Source: an uncultured Flavobacteriales bacterium
GTDB taxonomy: Bacteria > Bacteroidota > Bacteroidia > Flavobacteriales_G > Salibacteraceae
Direction of reading: 5' to 3'
Assembly (NCBI GenBank): GCA_943788725.1
Contig: CALSRJ010000003.1
Location: 620,001 to 684,000, forward strand
DNA: 64,000 bases
Positions 44,880 to 51,640 of this stretch are shown here, piece after piece. How positions within the stretch are numbered: the stretch's first letter is position 1; every line of letters begins with the position of its first letter. Below the pieces are notes generated by a model, which did no database searches, was not told the origin of the DNA, and saw only the letters and a program-made list of their open reading frames with translations. The position numbers and the translations under genes were made by a program.

Positions 44880-45562
44880 TGAGCGCAAGAAATAGCTTGG
44901 CGGTTATACTCGTCACGCTGCTGCTCCTCTCAGGGGGTGCTGCTATGCACGGCATCATTCCAAGTCAACAGCTAACGCAGCAAGCGAACAAGGAGTTTGA
45001 GAAGGATAGCCCCGCGTTGGATTTTCGCGACGGCGATTTGATCTTTCAATCTTCCAAATCAGGACAAAGTCTAGCCGTTCAACTAGCTACTCGTTCTAAG
45101 TGGAGTCATATGGGCATGCTTTTCAGGGTAGAAGGGCAGTGGATGGTCTATGAAGCCGTGGGGCCAGTGAAGTACACGCCTCTAAAGGCTTGGATTGCAC
45201 ATGGCGACGGACATCACTACGTGGTGAAGCGACTGGTCAATGCCGATGAGGTGTTGGATGAGGAGACGCTGTCTGATCTGCGCAACGCGGCCGAGGCATT
45301 CGATGGATTGCCTTACGATTTCTATTTTGGATGGGATGATGACCGCATCTATTGCTCAGAGTTGGCCTGGAAGGCGTATAAATCAGCTACAGGGTTAAAA
45401 ATCGGTGAGCTGGCTACCATCGGAGACATGGATTTGAGCCATCCTGCGGTGCAGGAAAAATTAAAGGAGCGTTACGGGGATGCAATTCCGATGAAGGAAC
45501 AAGTGATCACGCCCGGTGATGTATTCAATTCACCGTTGTTGGTGACGGTCATGGTCGAATAA
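44876..45562 (+). CDS. YiiX/YebB-like permuted NlpC/P60 hydrolase
   Basis: The 228-residue protein has an N-terminal membrane or signal segment (LAVILVTLLLLSGGAAM). The YiiX type fold is seen in DFRDGDLIFQSSKSGQS, the His of SKWSHMGMLFR and the Cys of DRIYCSELAWKAY, the two catalytic residues of the permuted papain-like family. Such proteins are thought to be amidases or lipid hydrolases; the substrate is unknown. Last of the three coupled genes, convergent with smpB two bases away. Confidence 0.83.
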   Translation: MMSARNSLAVILVTLLLLSGGAAMHGIIPSQQLTQQANKEFEKDSPALDFRDGDLIFQSSKSGQSLAVQLATRSKWSHMGMLFRVEGQWMVYEAVGPVKYTPLKAWIAHGDGHHYVVKRLVNADEVLDEETLSDLRNAAEAFDGLPYDFYFGWDDDRIYCSELAWKAYKSATGLKIGELATIGDMDLSHPAVQEKLKERYGDAIPMKEQVITPGDVFNSPLLVTVMVE

Positions 45563-45564
45563 AT

Positions 45565-46020
45565 CTATCGCCCCATCTTCTTGAGACGATCCAGCTGTCG
45601 CTTGGTGTCCTTTTCCTTGATGTTATCTCTCTTGTCAAAGAGTTTCTTACCCTGGGCCAGGGATATCTTGAGCTTGGCCAGGCCTTTTTCATTGATGAAA
45701 AGCGCCGTAGGAACAATCGTCAAGCCTTTTTCATTGACTTTTTTACTCCACTTCTTAATCTCGTTTGCGTGCACCAATAGTTTGCGTTGACGCTTCGGTT
45801 CGTGGTTCGCATAAGTGCCATACTTGTACTCGGCAATGTTCATGTTCACCACGTACAGCTCATTCTTGATGAACTGACAAAAGGCCTCGTTGATGCTAGC
45901 TTGTCCTTCGCGGATGCTCTTGATCTCCGTGCCTTGAAGTACGATACCCGCTACCATCTCCTCGAGGAGTTCGAATTCGAATTTCGCTTTGCGGTTCTTT
46001 ATGTAGATATCGTCCTTCAT
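45565..46020 (-). CDS. smpB: SsrA-binding protein SmpB
   Basis: SmpB, 151 residues, binds tmRNA and brings it to stalled ribosomes in trans-translation. Its OB-fold shows in IKNRKAKFEFELLEEMVAGIVLQGTEIKSIREGQ (read in part) and FINEKGLAKLKISLAQGKK; the C-terminal tail KRDNIKEKDTKRQLDR is the part that enters the decoding centre. The tmRNA gene itself was not found in the window. Upstream (46021-46405) are only remnants. Confidence 0.96.
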   Translation of the reverse strand: MKDDIYIKNRKAKFEFELLEEMVAGIVLQGTEIKSIREGQASINEAFCQFIKNELYVVNMNIAEYKYGTYANHEPKRQRKLLVHANEIKKWSKKVNEKGLTIVPTALFINEKGLAKLKISLAQGKKLFDKRDNIKEKDTKRQLDRLKKMGR

Positions 46021-46105
46021 GGCGACTGCAAAGCTCTCAAAATAATCGGGTCAATCCATGCTGCGTATTTGCAACTTGGTTCCGGTCACGCGGAATTGGA
46101 CGTAG

Positions 46106-46201
46106 CTCTTCTTGCCCAGCAACAAATGGAACTTAGTCAAGGTCAAATACTACGACGACAATGAACAGGTGCTAAATGGCTTCATTGAACTGGTTAAGTA
46201 A
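46106..46201 (+). pseudogene. Possible C-terminal remnant of a lost gene
   Basis: After a stop at 46103, this + strand frame reads a protein-like ending (NKWNLVKVKYYDDNEQVLNG then FIELVK and TAA). No start is available, and earlier codons in this frame contain stops. A terminator at 46288 would fit a former gene here. The minus strand of the same stretch also reads a short plausible ending (YVQFRVTGTKLQIRSMD), so which strand was coding is uncertain. Confidence 0.25.
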
Positions 46202-46287
46202 TATTTCTCCATATCAACCAACCCTTTACCTCAACTGCACGTCTACACAGTAGATTATATATCTTAGGGTAGGTTTAGTTAAAAAGG

Positions 46288-46318
46288 ATAAGCCCCGTCT
46301 TCCAAAGGCGGGGCTTAT
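46288..46318. terminator. Isolated strong hairpin terminator
   Basis: ATAAGCCCCG and CGGGGCTTAT form a perfect 10-bp stem. On the + strand TATTTT follows; on the minus strand CCTTTTTAAC. No intact gene ends near it on the + strand; on the minus strand it may end the transcript of the gene at 46610-47698. Confidence 0.8.
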
Positions 46319-46405
46319 TATTTTCTGTGCTTGTAGGGAAGTTGGTCCCGATCAGAGGCACTTGATTTTTCGCTATTTATGCGGAAAAATTTAACATTCG
46401 AAGCT

Positions 46406-46572
46406 ATGTTCAGATATATACCCTTTTTGGTATTGACCCTGTTTGCAGCTGTTGCCAACGGACAGGATAGAGAGGTGAGTGCGGACCCGTGACCTATGAA
46501 ATTCAGTTCAAAAACAAGACGAAGACCTTCACAATGATCTATGTAGATACCCCATTTGTCAGGACAGTTTAG
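46406..46572 (+). pseudogene. Frameshifted gene for a small exported protein
   Basis: From ATG 46406 a clear signal peptide is read (MFRYIPFLVLTLFAAVANGQ) followed by DREVSADP and a TGA at 46490. From 46489 another frame continues VTYEIQFKNKTKTFTMIYVD and ends at TAG 46570. Joined, the two would give an exported protein of about 55 residues. One base lost or two gained near 46487 explains it. Whether it is dead or the first 28 residues are still made cannot be told. Confidence 0.5.
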
Positions 46573-46609
46573 GCAGCTTAACTTTGCAAATCTGACATGT
46601 GTTAAATCA

Positions 46610-47698
46610 TCAATCCAATAATATCAAATTTTTCAGACGAGTGGTTTTGTCAGGTCTAAATAGGTTGCAATCGCAATGATTCCAGAAATCCGTAGAATAA
46701 TGACTACTGCTTGGAAGTCCCCAATTTCTATCAAAATCAATATTTGGTTTAGAGACCAGGGAATCAACATTTTCAACAAAGAGTTCACTATAGACTATCA
46801 CATTATTGGGTTCAATATCCTTATTATGACTGACGATGTATGTTGTGTGTGATTGGAGGTACATCAAATCATCAAAAGAATCGATGTCCCTTACTCTAGT
46901 TCCGTTATTTCGAAAAATCAATTGAATGTTGTGATTTGTAACTTGAACTTCTGTTTTAAGTAATTTTTTACTCTCCAATGAAAAAGGGTCGCTAAAATCG
47001 ATTTTTATCATAGCGTCTTGAACCTCAACTACACCTAGAGTCAAGTCTTGATCCCCTTTTATCAGAAAATGCCCGCTAGATATAGAATCCAGTTTGAGGT
47101 TATTATCAATAAATAAATGCTTTGGAATGTATTTTCTATCAAGCCTTGGAATTCCTACCGCCCGAAAGGTTAATCCTGTTTTGTGGGAAGGCGCAGCGGC
47201 AATTAATTCCTGGTTGACAAACGATCTATTTTCAAGTCGATCGATCTTAGACTTAAATTTCCTGTCTTTAAAGTAGTAGTCAACGGTTCCATCTAAGTAG
47301 TATGAGTTCACCCCATTGTCTTGTTGGAAACTCCTAAAACACCCTTTAACTTTTCTGTATTCAAATACAGTTTCTGTTTTTTCAGCCTCAATATTCACAG
47401 GAGGTAACTCATATGGCCGAACATCAAGTGTTATTTTCTCGTTTGAGATGAGTTGTTTTTTTGTACAGATGTACTTTTCGAATGAAACATGATTTAAAAA
47501 AAGAAGTGTCGTATCGCTGATTGAGATTAGCTTTGAATGGTCAACGTTTCCGTTTAATTGAGAATTAGAAATGAAGTTGGGATCTGAGGAGGTGATCCTT
47601 ACAAAAGGTATAGGATTATCTAGAGAGTCGAGAATTATAGTTTGTCCTAGCACCTGAAGTGATACCAGGGATATCAATACAAGAATTGAATTTTTCAT
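46610..47698 (-). CDS. Exported protein with carboxypeptidase-like regulatory domain
   Basis: The 362-residue protein has a signal peptide (MKNSILVLISLVSLQVLGQ) and an N-terminal CarboxypepD_reg-like domain (IILDSLDNPIPFVRITSSDP to ITLDVRPYELPPVNIEAEK) as in TonB-dependent receptors and related Bacteroidota surface proteins. The remaining 260 residues are unknown. Base composition is clearly more AT-rich than in the surrounding genes (many AAA, ATA, TTT codons), as in the next gene, which suggests recent acquisition. The ATG at 47698 is chosen; an upstream GTG at 47719 lies inside a hairpin terminator. Confidence 0.72.
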   Translation of the reverse strand: MKNSILVLISLVSLQVLGQTIILDSLDNPIPFVRITSSDPNFISNSQLNGNVDHSKLISISDTTLLFLNHVSFEKYICTKKQLISNEKITLDVRPYELPPVNIEAEKTETVFEYRKVKGCFRSFQQDNGVNSYYLDGTVDYYFKDRKFKSKIDRLENRSFVNQELIAAAPSHKTGLTFRAVGIPRLDRKYIPKHLFIDNNLKLDSISSGHFLIKGDQDLTLGVVEVQDAMIKIDFSDPFSLESKKLLKTEVQVTNHNIQLIFRNNGTRVRDIDSFDDLMYLQSHTTYIVSHNKDIEPNNVIVYSELFVENVDSLVSKPNIDFDRNWGLPSSSHYSTDFWNHCDCNLFRPDKTTRLKNLILLD

Positions 47699-47712
47699 AC
47701 GCAAATAAAAAA

Positions 47713-47742
47713 GTTCCACCCAGATGAACTTCTGAGTGGAAC
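47713..47742 (-). terminator. Hairpin terminator directly before the start codon of the next gene
   Basis: On the minus strand, GTTCCACTCAGA pairs with TCTGGGTGGAAC (12 bp with one G-U) around AGTTCA, followed by TTTTTT and then, only eight bases later, by the ATG of the gene at 46610-47698. It should end transcripts of the lipoprotein gene at 47769-48236 and leave the next gene dependent on read-through. Confidence 0.75.
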
Positions 47743-47768
47743 AATTTTTAAGAAGAAAAAATTATAGT

Positions 47769-48236
47769 TCAACAACCTGGACCCCAGCTCCATGTGCTTA
47801 AAGCGGTCCAGCAGTGATCGCCTGGAACACCATTTATGCACCCGCTGCAATTCAGAATTACAAATCCTGACATTCCGTGATTTCCTTCAATAGTGAGAGC
47901 TGCTGCTTGTACCTCATCTTCATCTGCAACTAATTTGGCCTCAGCTTCGTAATCGTCTTTGTGAGCTTCTAGCACAGATTCTGAAGCATAGCCTAAATTG
48001 TCAAGATCTGATGCGGTAAAACCAGGGTTATTTGCCATGTAGTTATATAACGCCCCAGAATGAATGTCGTTTTGATCTTCTAAATACTGGCAATATTCAT
48101 CGTATTCAGTTTCGAAATCTGTCGTTCCACTTTCCAAAACGATTTCATGGTCATTAGATTCAATTGCCGTTTCAATGTTAGGATGCTCACATCCCGCAAG
48201 AATGACAACAATTAGCAGTAGTATTAGCTTTTTCAT
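47769..48236 (-). CDS. AT-rich lipoprotein gene with cysteine-rich C-terminus
   Basis: The 155-residue protein has a lipoprotein signal (MKKLILLLIVVILAGC) and a very acidic middle part. The last 27 residues are Gly/Ser/Cys-rich with NCSGC, GDHCW and a terminal WGPGC, giving four cysteines. I do not recognise the family. Its AT-rich composition matches the following gene and differs from the genome around it. A promoter (48329-48359) and two palindromes (48360-48375, 48381-48393) lie upstream, so expression is probably regulated. Secretion followed by disulfide or other maturation of the C-terminal part is possible but unproven. Confidence 0.65.
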   Translation of the reverse strand: MKKLILLLIVVILAGCEHPNIETAIESNDHEIVLESGTTDFETEYDEYCQYLEDQNDIHSGALYNYMANNPGFTASDLDNLGYASESVLEAHKDDYEAEAKLVADEDEVQAAALTIEGNHGMSGFVILNCSGCINGVPGDHCWTALSTWSWGPGC

Positions 48237-48328
48237 AGCTCAAAAATTTTAATAGTGGTTATTTAAAAAAGACGCAATGGGATGGCCTGCTCCGTGAGGA
48301 ATGCACATCACATTCACATTAATTTGTC

Positions 48329-48359
48329 GCAATGTACTTTCACTTTGTTCTCACCACAA
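48329..48359 (-). promoter_or_regulatory. Candidate promoter of the AT-rich lipoprotein gene
   Basis: On the minus strand, TTG (48359 to 48357), 20 bases of spacer, then TACATTGC (48336 to 48329), one base from TAnnTTTG. The leader would be about 85 bases. Confidence 0.45.
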
Positions 48360-48375
48360 TAGCTATTAATAGCTA
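48360..48375. promoter_or_regulatory. Perfect 16-bp palindrome, operator candidate
   Basis: TAGCTATTAATAGCTA is its own reverse complement and touches the -33 element of the promoter at 48329-48359. A second palindrome, AGTGCT T AGCACT, lies at 48381-48393. The position suits a repressor or activator site. Confidence 0.4.
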
Positions 48376-48460
48376 ATTTGAGTGCTTAGCACTACATGCA
48401 TCATAAATGGAATGATTATCGAAGCAGCATGGCGTTAAGGACTTAAAACTATCGCCACGC

Positions 48461-48646
48461 CGCTTCGCTCAAAAGCAAAAAACCCCAGCTTACGCTGAGG
48501 TTTTCATGTCACTTCGTGACCCGGCTGGGGCTTCCCGCTTGATGCGGGATAAACTTCTCCCCACATTGCTTTATCGCTTTGCTCAAAAGCAAAAAACCCC
48601 AGCTTACGCTGAGGTTTTCATGTCACTTCGTGACCCGGCTGGGGCT
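48461..48646. repeat. Tandem direct repeat carrying the tRNA-Lys 3' end and its terminator
   Basis: The 72-bp stretch 48461-48532 recurs at 48575-48646, offset 114, with one mismatch. Each copy holds a terminator hairpin (AAAACCCCAGC TTAC GCTGAGGTTTT; 48479-48504 and 48593-48618) and the last 16 bases of the tRNA-Lys gene (minus strand). Only the second copy continues into a whole tRNA. The 42 bases between the copies contain a small CCCGC/GCGGG hairpin. Duplication by slippage or an att-like trace of an integrated element are both possible. Confidence 0.85.
48593..48618 (-). terminator. Terminator of tRNA-Lys
   Basis: On the minus strand AAAACCTCAGC GTAA GCTGGGGTTTT is followed by TT and lies just after the tRNA 3' end. 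A second copy lies 114 bases further on (48479-48504). Confidence 0.8.
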
Positions 48647-48703
48647 CGAACCCAGGACCCATACATTAAAAGTGTATTGCTCTACCAGCTGAGCTACCGA
48701 GTC
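48631..48703 (-). tRNA. tRNA-Lys (anticodon TTT)
   Basis: The minus strand folds into a 73-nt cloverleaf: acceptor GACTCGG/CCGGGTC with one T-G pair and discriminator A; D arm with TAGCTCAGCTGGTAGAGCA; anticodon stem ATACA/TGTAT enclosing CTTTTAA; T arm CTGGG-TTCGAGC-CCCAG. No CCA is encoded. A duplicated terminator follows. Confidence 0.97.
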
Positions 48704-48783
48704 CTCATTTTTGAGGGGTGCAAATATAGCCGCAGATTTTACAGAATCAAATGCTTTTGCAATAAATCGGCGACGGGGGAAAA

Positions 48784-50277
48784 TTACCTTGGATTGTTCC
48801 AGTAGTCTAAGGCCCTGCTACCCACTTCATTCATGTCCATTCCACGCAAGTTTCGGTAGTCTGAGACATCTCCTTGGTTGTTCATGGGTTCATCGTTGCC
48901 AGAAGGCGAAGCAGAAGGGGTGGAGAGTTGTTGATACCAGGAATAATCGACCGTTTCACCGGGGACGTTGGAGTGGAGCATGATGAAGTCATTGGTCACC
49001 AGCGTTCGGTCGTAGAAAACAAACTTGGCGTCAGATTTTTTTGGTGTCTTGTAATAATGCCAGATCTCGTAGGGAGAAGCGTTCGGTTCGCGGTGACGCA
49101 TGACCCTTGTGTCTGGTTTTCCGTAGACCAAGTAAACGCGTCCGCGGTCTGTGCGACAAGCGTGTCTGCGTCGGTTACCTAGATCGAATTCCTTTTCGGC
49201 GTACCTGATTTTTTTGTGGTAGCTGTTCCATTCCGATTCCGGATCAATGGCGTTGCGGTCCCTCCAGAACGAGTAGAAGAAGCGTCGGAGGTCGGTAGTG
49301 TCGCCTTCTTCCCAGTTGTCATCGATGTAGCGCTCTTCTGTGGGGCTTGCTTGATAGCGCATGCAATAGACCATGGTGCGAAGGGTATCTCCCCGCAAAC
49401 GGCCTACGAAGGTCTCGCTGAGCTGAAAATCATTGATCTCCTCAACCGTGGGTACGATGTTATGGCGTTGAATACTGCTGCGCGCCGTTGCGATGACTTC
49501 ATTGTTGCGGTTACGCGCCTCGATCTGTACGAGGTAATTGCCCGTTCCCAATCCGGTGATGTCCCAGGTGTGAAAGACAGCTTGCACTTCGCTTCCTTTC
49601 ACCCTTTTCAGGACGTGGTAGGAGCCTAGTACATGTTCGTCCCGTGCATCGAGGATGTCGAGAATGATGAGGTAGTCGTTGGGGCCGCCTAGGCTGTATT
49701 CTGTATTGTACAGCTCGGTGTAGAGTAAAAGTTTGTTTTGATCTGGACCTTGATAGCCAGAGATGCGTGGGATCATGTCTACGTTTCCTCGGGAGAACTT
49801 ACCCACCTTTCCTCCATTGTCGTATACCGTATCTAAGTACACAATGTCACTGAAGTATGCATTCTCCGTAGGGAGCGGAATGGTAATGGTTTGGGCGAAT
49901 GAAACGCTGTCTGAAGGGTTGTTCAAGTCGATCAATCGAATCGTCACATCGTAGGTCGCTGGTTCTAAGAAGAACCGCTGTAAGTCTAGGAAATCGACAA
50001 TGGCATTCAGCGAGTCATTGGTGTACGGACTCTTGATGATGTTTTTCGAAAAGTCGACCACGCGCCCTTCGTTTTCGAAAATGTACGTCAACTCCACGCG
50101 GGCTTGAAAACCATCGGCCGCTTGGGCATAGCGGAGTGAAGAGGCGTTGAAGAGCATTTGGGTTTCCACGTAGGTGCCCTCATCTGGAGTGAGAAATACA
50201 GCGTGGTTGAAATAGGCATCAAGCGCAGAAGCCGAGAAAGAATAAAAAAAGACCGTTGCGAGCAGCAAATACCTCAT
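48784..50277 (-). CDS. GWxTD-domain protein
   Basis: The 497-residue protein has a signal peptide (MRYLLLATVFFYSFSASA) and the long beta-sandwich layout of the GWxTD family in Bacteroidota, with RRFFYSFWRDRNAID, YHKKIRYAEKEFDLGN and TDRGRVYLVYGKPDTRV. The motif that names the family is changed: ACRTDRG instead of GWxTDRG. The start at 50277 is set by the signal peptide; the frame is open 81 bases upstream. It is probably periplasmic or attached to the envelope and its function is not known. A 20-bp perfect palindrome lies upstream at 50412-50431. Confidence 0.82.
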   Translation of the reverse strand: MRYLLLATVFFYSFSASALDAYFNHAVFLTPDEGTYVETQMLFNASSLRYAQAADGFQARVELTYIFENEGRVVDFSKNIIKSPYTNDSLNAIVDFLDLQRFFLEPATYDVTIRLIDLNNPSDSVSFAQTITIPLPTENAYFSDIVYLDTVYDNGGKVGKFSRGNVDMIPRISGYQGPDQNKLLLYTELYNTEYSLGGPNDYLIILDILDARDEHVLGSYHVLKRVKGSEVQAVFHTWDITGLGTGNYLVQIEARNRNNEVIATARSSIQRHNIVPTVEEINDFQLSETFVGRLRGDTLRTMVYCMRYQASPTEERYIDDNWEEGDTTDLRRFFYSFWRDRNAIDPESEWNSYHKKIRYAEKEFDLGNRRRHACRTDRGRVYLVYGKPDTRVMRHREPNASPYEIWHYYKTPKKSDAKFVFYDRTLVTNDFIMLHSNVPGETVDYSWYQQLSTPSASPSGNDEPMNNQGDVSDYRNLRGMDMNEVGSRALDYWNNPR

Positions 50278-50411
50278 GACGCAATTTTTTTCAAAGCTAA
50301 TCAGCACAGATTGAACGTGCATCAAGAATGAGAGAGCGGCGTGCTGGATTATTAACACCCATCATCCAATTGTTCAAACCACATTCACCCCCATACTGGA
50401 TGGTCTGTTCG

Positions 50412-50431
50412 TTATGAACAATTGTTCATAA
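50412..50431. promoter_or_regulatory. Perfect 20-bp palindrome, operator candidate
   Basis: TTATGAACAATTGTTCATAA is its own reverse complement. Half-sites TTGTTCA and GTTCAT recur at about 50371 and 50448. It lies between the GWxTD gene (minus strand, start 50277) and the structured RNA (+ strand, from about 50480) and could serve either. Confidence 0.45.
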
Positions 50432-50479
50432 ACGATGCTGAAAACCTGTTCATTTGTTTTGGGCGCAAATTCTTTGCTA

Positions 50480-51034
50480 TCAGGGAGTTATGTTCTACAA
50501 TTGTCATTGTCAACGTGAAAGAAAGACAGCGACTCACCTTCGGGTGACAGGTTCACGGACAAGCGTTCTTTGAAGCGATTCCGAAGGGTTCTCGGACAGC
50601 AAGTTATTCCGTTCGCGGAAAGATTACGGCACTGAGATCTGAAAGTCCACAACTTTAGGGCTCGCAAGAGCATCTGGAGGGTAACGTGGAACAGAAGGGC
50701 GTTGCAAAGTAGGCCGCTTGATGAAAAGAGGGCGGAGGATGGCGTTAAGTCCTAACGCAGGAATACTTCGGTTGAACTGTAATAGTTGCCGGGGACAACC
50801 GTCCCAGGCGAGTGGCTATGCCCCTGCGTAAAGTAGGTGACATCGATCCTAACCGATTTATCGGGATGGAGAGGCAATCGAAGACTTCGGTCTACGATTG
50901 TGGTCAATGAACCAAGTACCGCACTTCGGTGTGGTCAGGAGCTGAATTTTAGACATCTTGGCACTTGTTGCAAATCGAACGAATTGCAACAAAAAATTGA
51001 AAGCGACTTCGCAAGGGGTCGCTTTCTTTTTTTT
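50480..51034 (+). ncRNA. Large structured non-coding RNA, family not recognised
   Basis: No open frame of note covers this stretch, yet it is full of perfect short hairpins on the + strand: UCACC-UUCG-GGUGA (50534), UCCGA/UCGGA (50580), UUCCG-UUCG-CGGAA (50607), a CCAC/GUGG-closed arm with GCUC-GCAA-GAGC tip (50647-50689), GCGUUA/UAACGC (50742), GCC-GGGAC-AACC-GUCCC-GGC (50788), CCGA/UCGG (50853), CAAUCG-AGAC-UUCG-GUCU-CGAUUG (50875), UGGU/ACCA (50901), ACCGCAC-UUCG-GUGUGGU (50918) and GUUGCAA/UUGCAAC (50967). A perfect 9-bp terminator ends it. UUCG and GNRA tips on this strand only, and the U-run, fix the orientation. It does not show RNase P, tmRNA, SRP or group I/II intron core motifs. The 5' end is approximate. 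Confidence 0.75.
50999..51034 (+). terminator. Terminator of the large structured RNA
   Basis: GAAAGCGAC pairs perfectly with GTCGCTTTC around TTCGCAAGGG and eight T follow. No + strand coding sequence lies upstream for more than 500 bases. Confidence 0.92.
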
Positions 51035-51058
51035 AGGGGCTAGGAGCTAGGGGGAATC

Positions 51059-51180
51059 TCAACTGCAACTTCAACATCAACATCAACATCAATGTGCTAA
51101 TGTGCTAACGCACTAATGAGTTAATTCTCTAATTGACTAGTCCCTAATCCCCAGTCCCCAGTCCCCAGCCTCAGTCCCCG
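51059..51180. repeat. Low-complexity intergenic sequence
   Basis: After the structured RNA comes a simple-sequence stretch: CAACTGCAACTTCAAC, four near-copies of CATCAA, GTGCTAATGTGCTAA and three copies of CCCCAGT. Nothing coding. Short relatives of the CAACTGCAACTTCAAC motif occur at about 31373, 46229 and 62610, also between genes. Confidence 0.6.
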
Positions 51181-51199
51181 ATGCGAAGCAGCTAGCGGC

Positions 51200-51577
51200 T
51201 CACCTCCCTGCGATACAACTGATTTCCACGTTTACGTTTTTGGGTAGGGTGCGCACGGCTACCGTTTCTCTGGCGGGTGGGTTTGACGTGAAGTACTTGG
51301 CGTACACTTCATTTACACTACTGAAATCGCCCATGTCGCTGAGGAAGATGGAGCACTTCAGGACGTTGTTGAAATCCATGCCCGCTTCTTTGAGTACTGC
51401 TTCCAGATTGTGCATCACCCGCTCTGTTTCCGCTGCTATACTGGCATTGTCCATCTCTCCGGTGGCGGCGTTGATGGCGATTTGTCCACTTACATACAGC
51501 ACGTCGCCGTACATCACGGCTTGTGAGTATGGACCTATCGGTGCAGGGGCTTCTTTGCTCTCTATGATCTTTTTCAT
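51200..51577 (-). CDS. ridA: RidA-family enamine/imine deaminase
   Basis: RidA hydrolyses reactive 2-aminoacrylate and related imines. The 125-residue protein starting MKKIIESKEAPAPIGPYSQA has the typical IGPYSQAV, VLYVSGQIAINAATGEM, LKCSIFLSDMGDFSSVNEVY, PARETVAVRTLPKNVNVEI segments, including the Arg and Glu of the active pocket. The start at 51577 is chosen because RidA proteins begin there; the frame is open 78 bases upstream. It is divergent from pabA/trpG. Confidence 0.95.
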   Translation of the reverse strand: MKKIIESKEAPAPIGPYSQAVMYGDVLYVSGQIAINAATGEMDNASIAAETERVMHNLEAVLKEAGMDFNNVLKCSIFLSDMGDFSSVNEVYAKYFTSNPPARETVAVRTLPKNVNVEISCIAGR

Positions 51578-51640
51578 GGCTTCATTCGGTTTGGAGGGGT
51601 GTTTCATCCGATTCAAATATAGATTTTTGGCCTCCGAAGC

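Noticed and set aside
48506-48805. Plus-strand frame of 99 residues crossing the tRNA region
   Set aside because: It runs across tRNA-Lys and its duplicated terminator on the opposite strand; not coding.
50480-51034. RNase P RNA, tmRNA or group II intron as the identity of the large RNA
   Set aside because: The P4 strands of RNase P, the tag reading frame and tRNA-like end of tmRNA, and a domain V hairpin are all missing.
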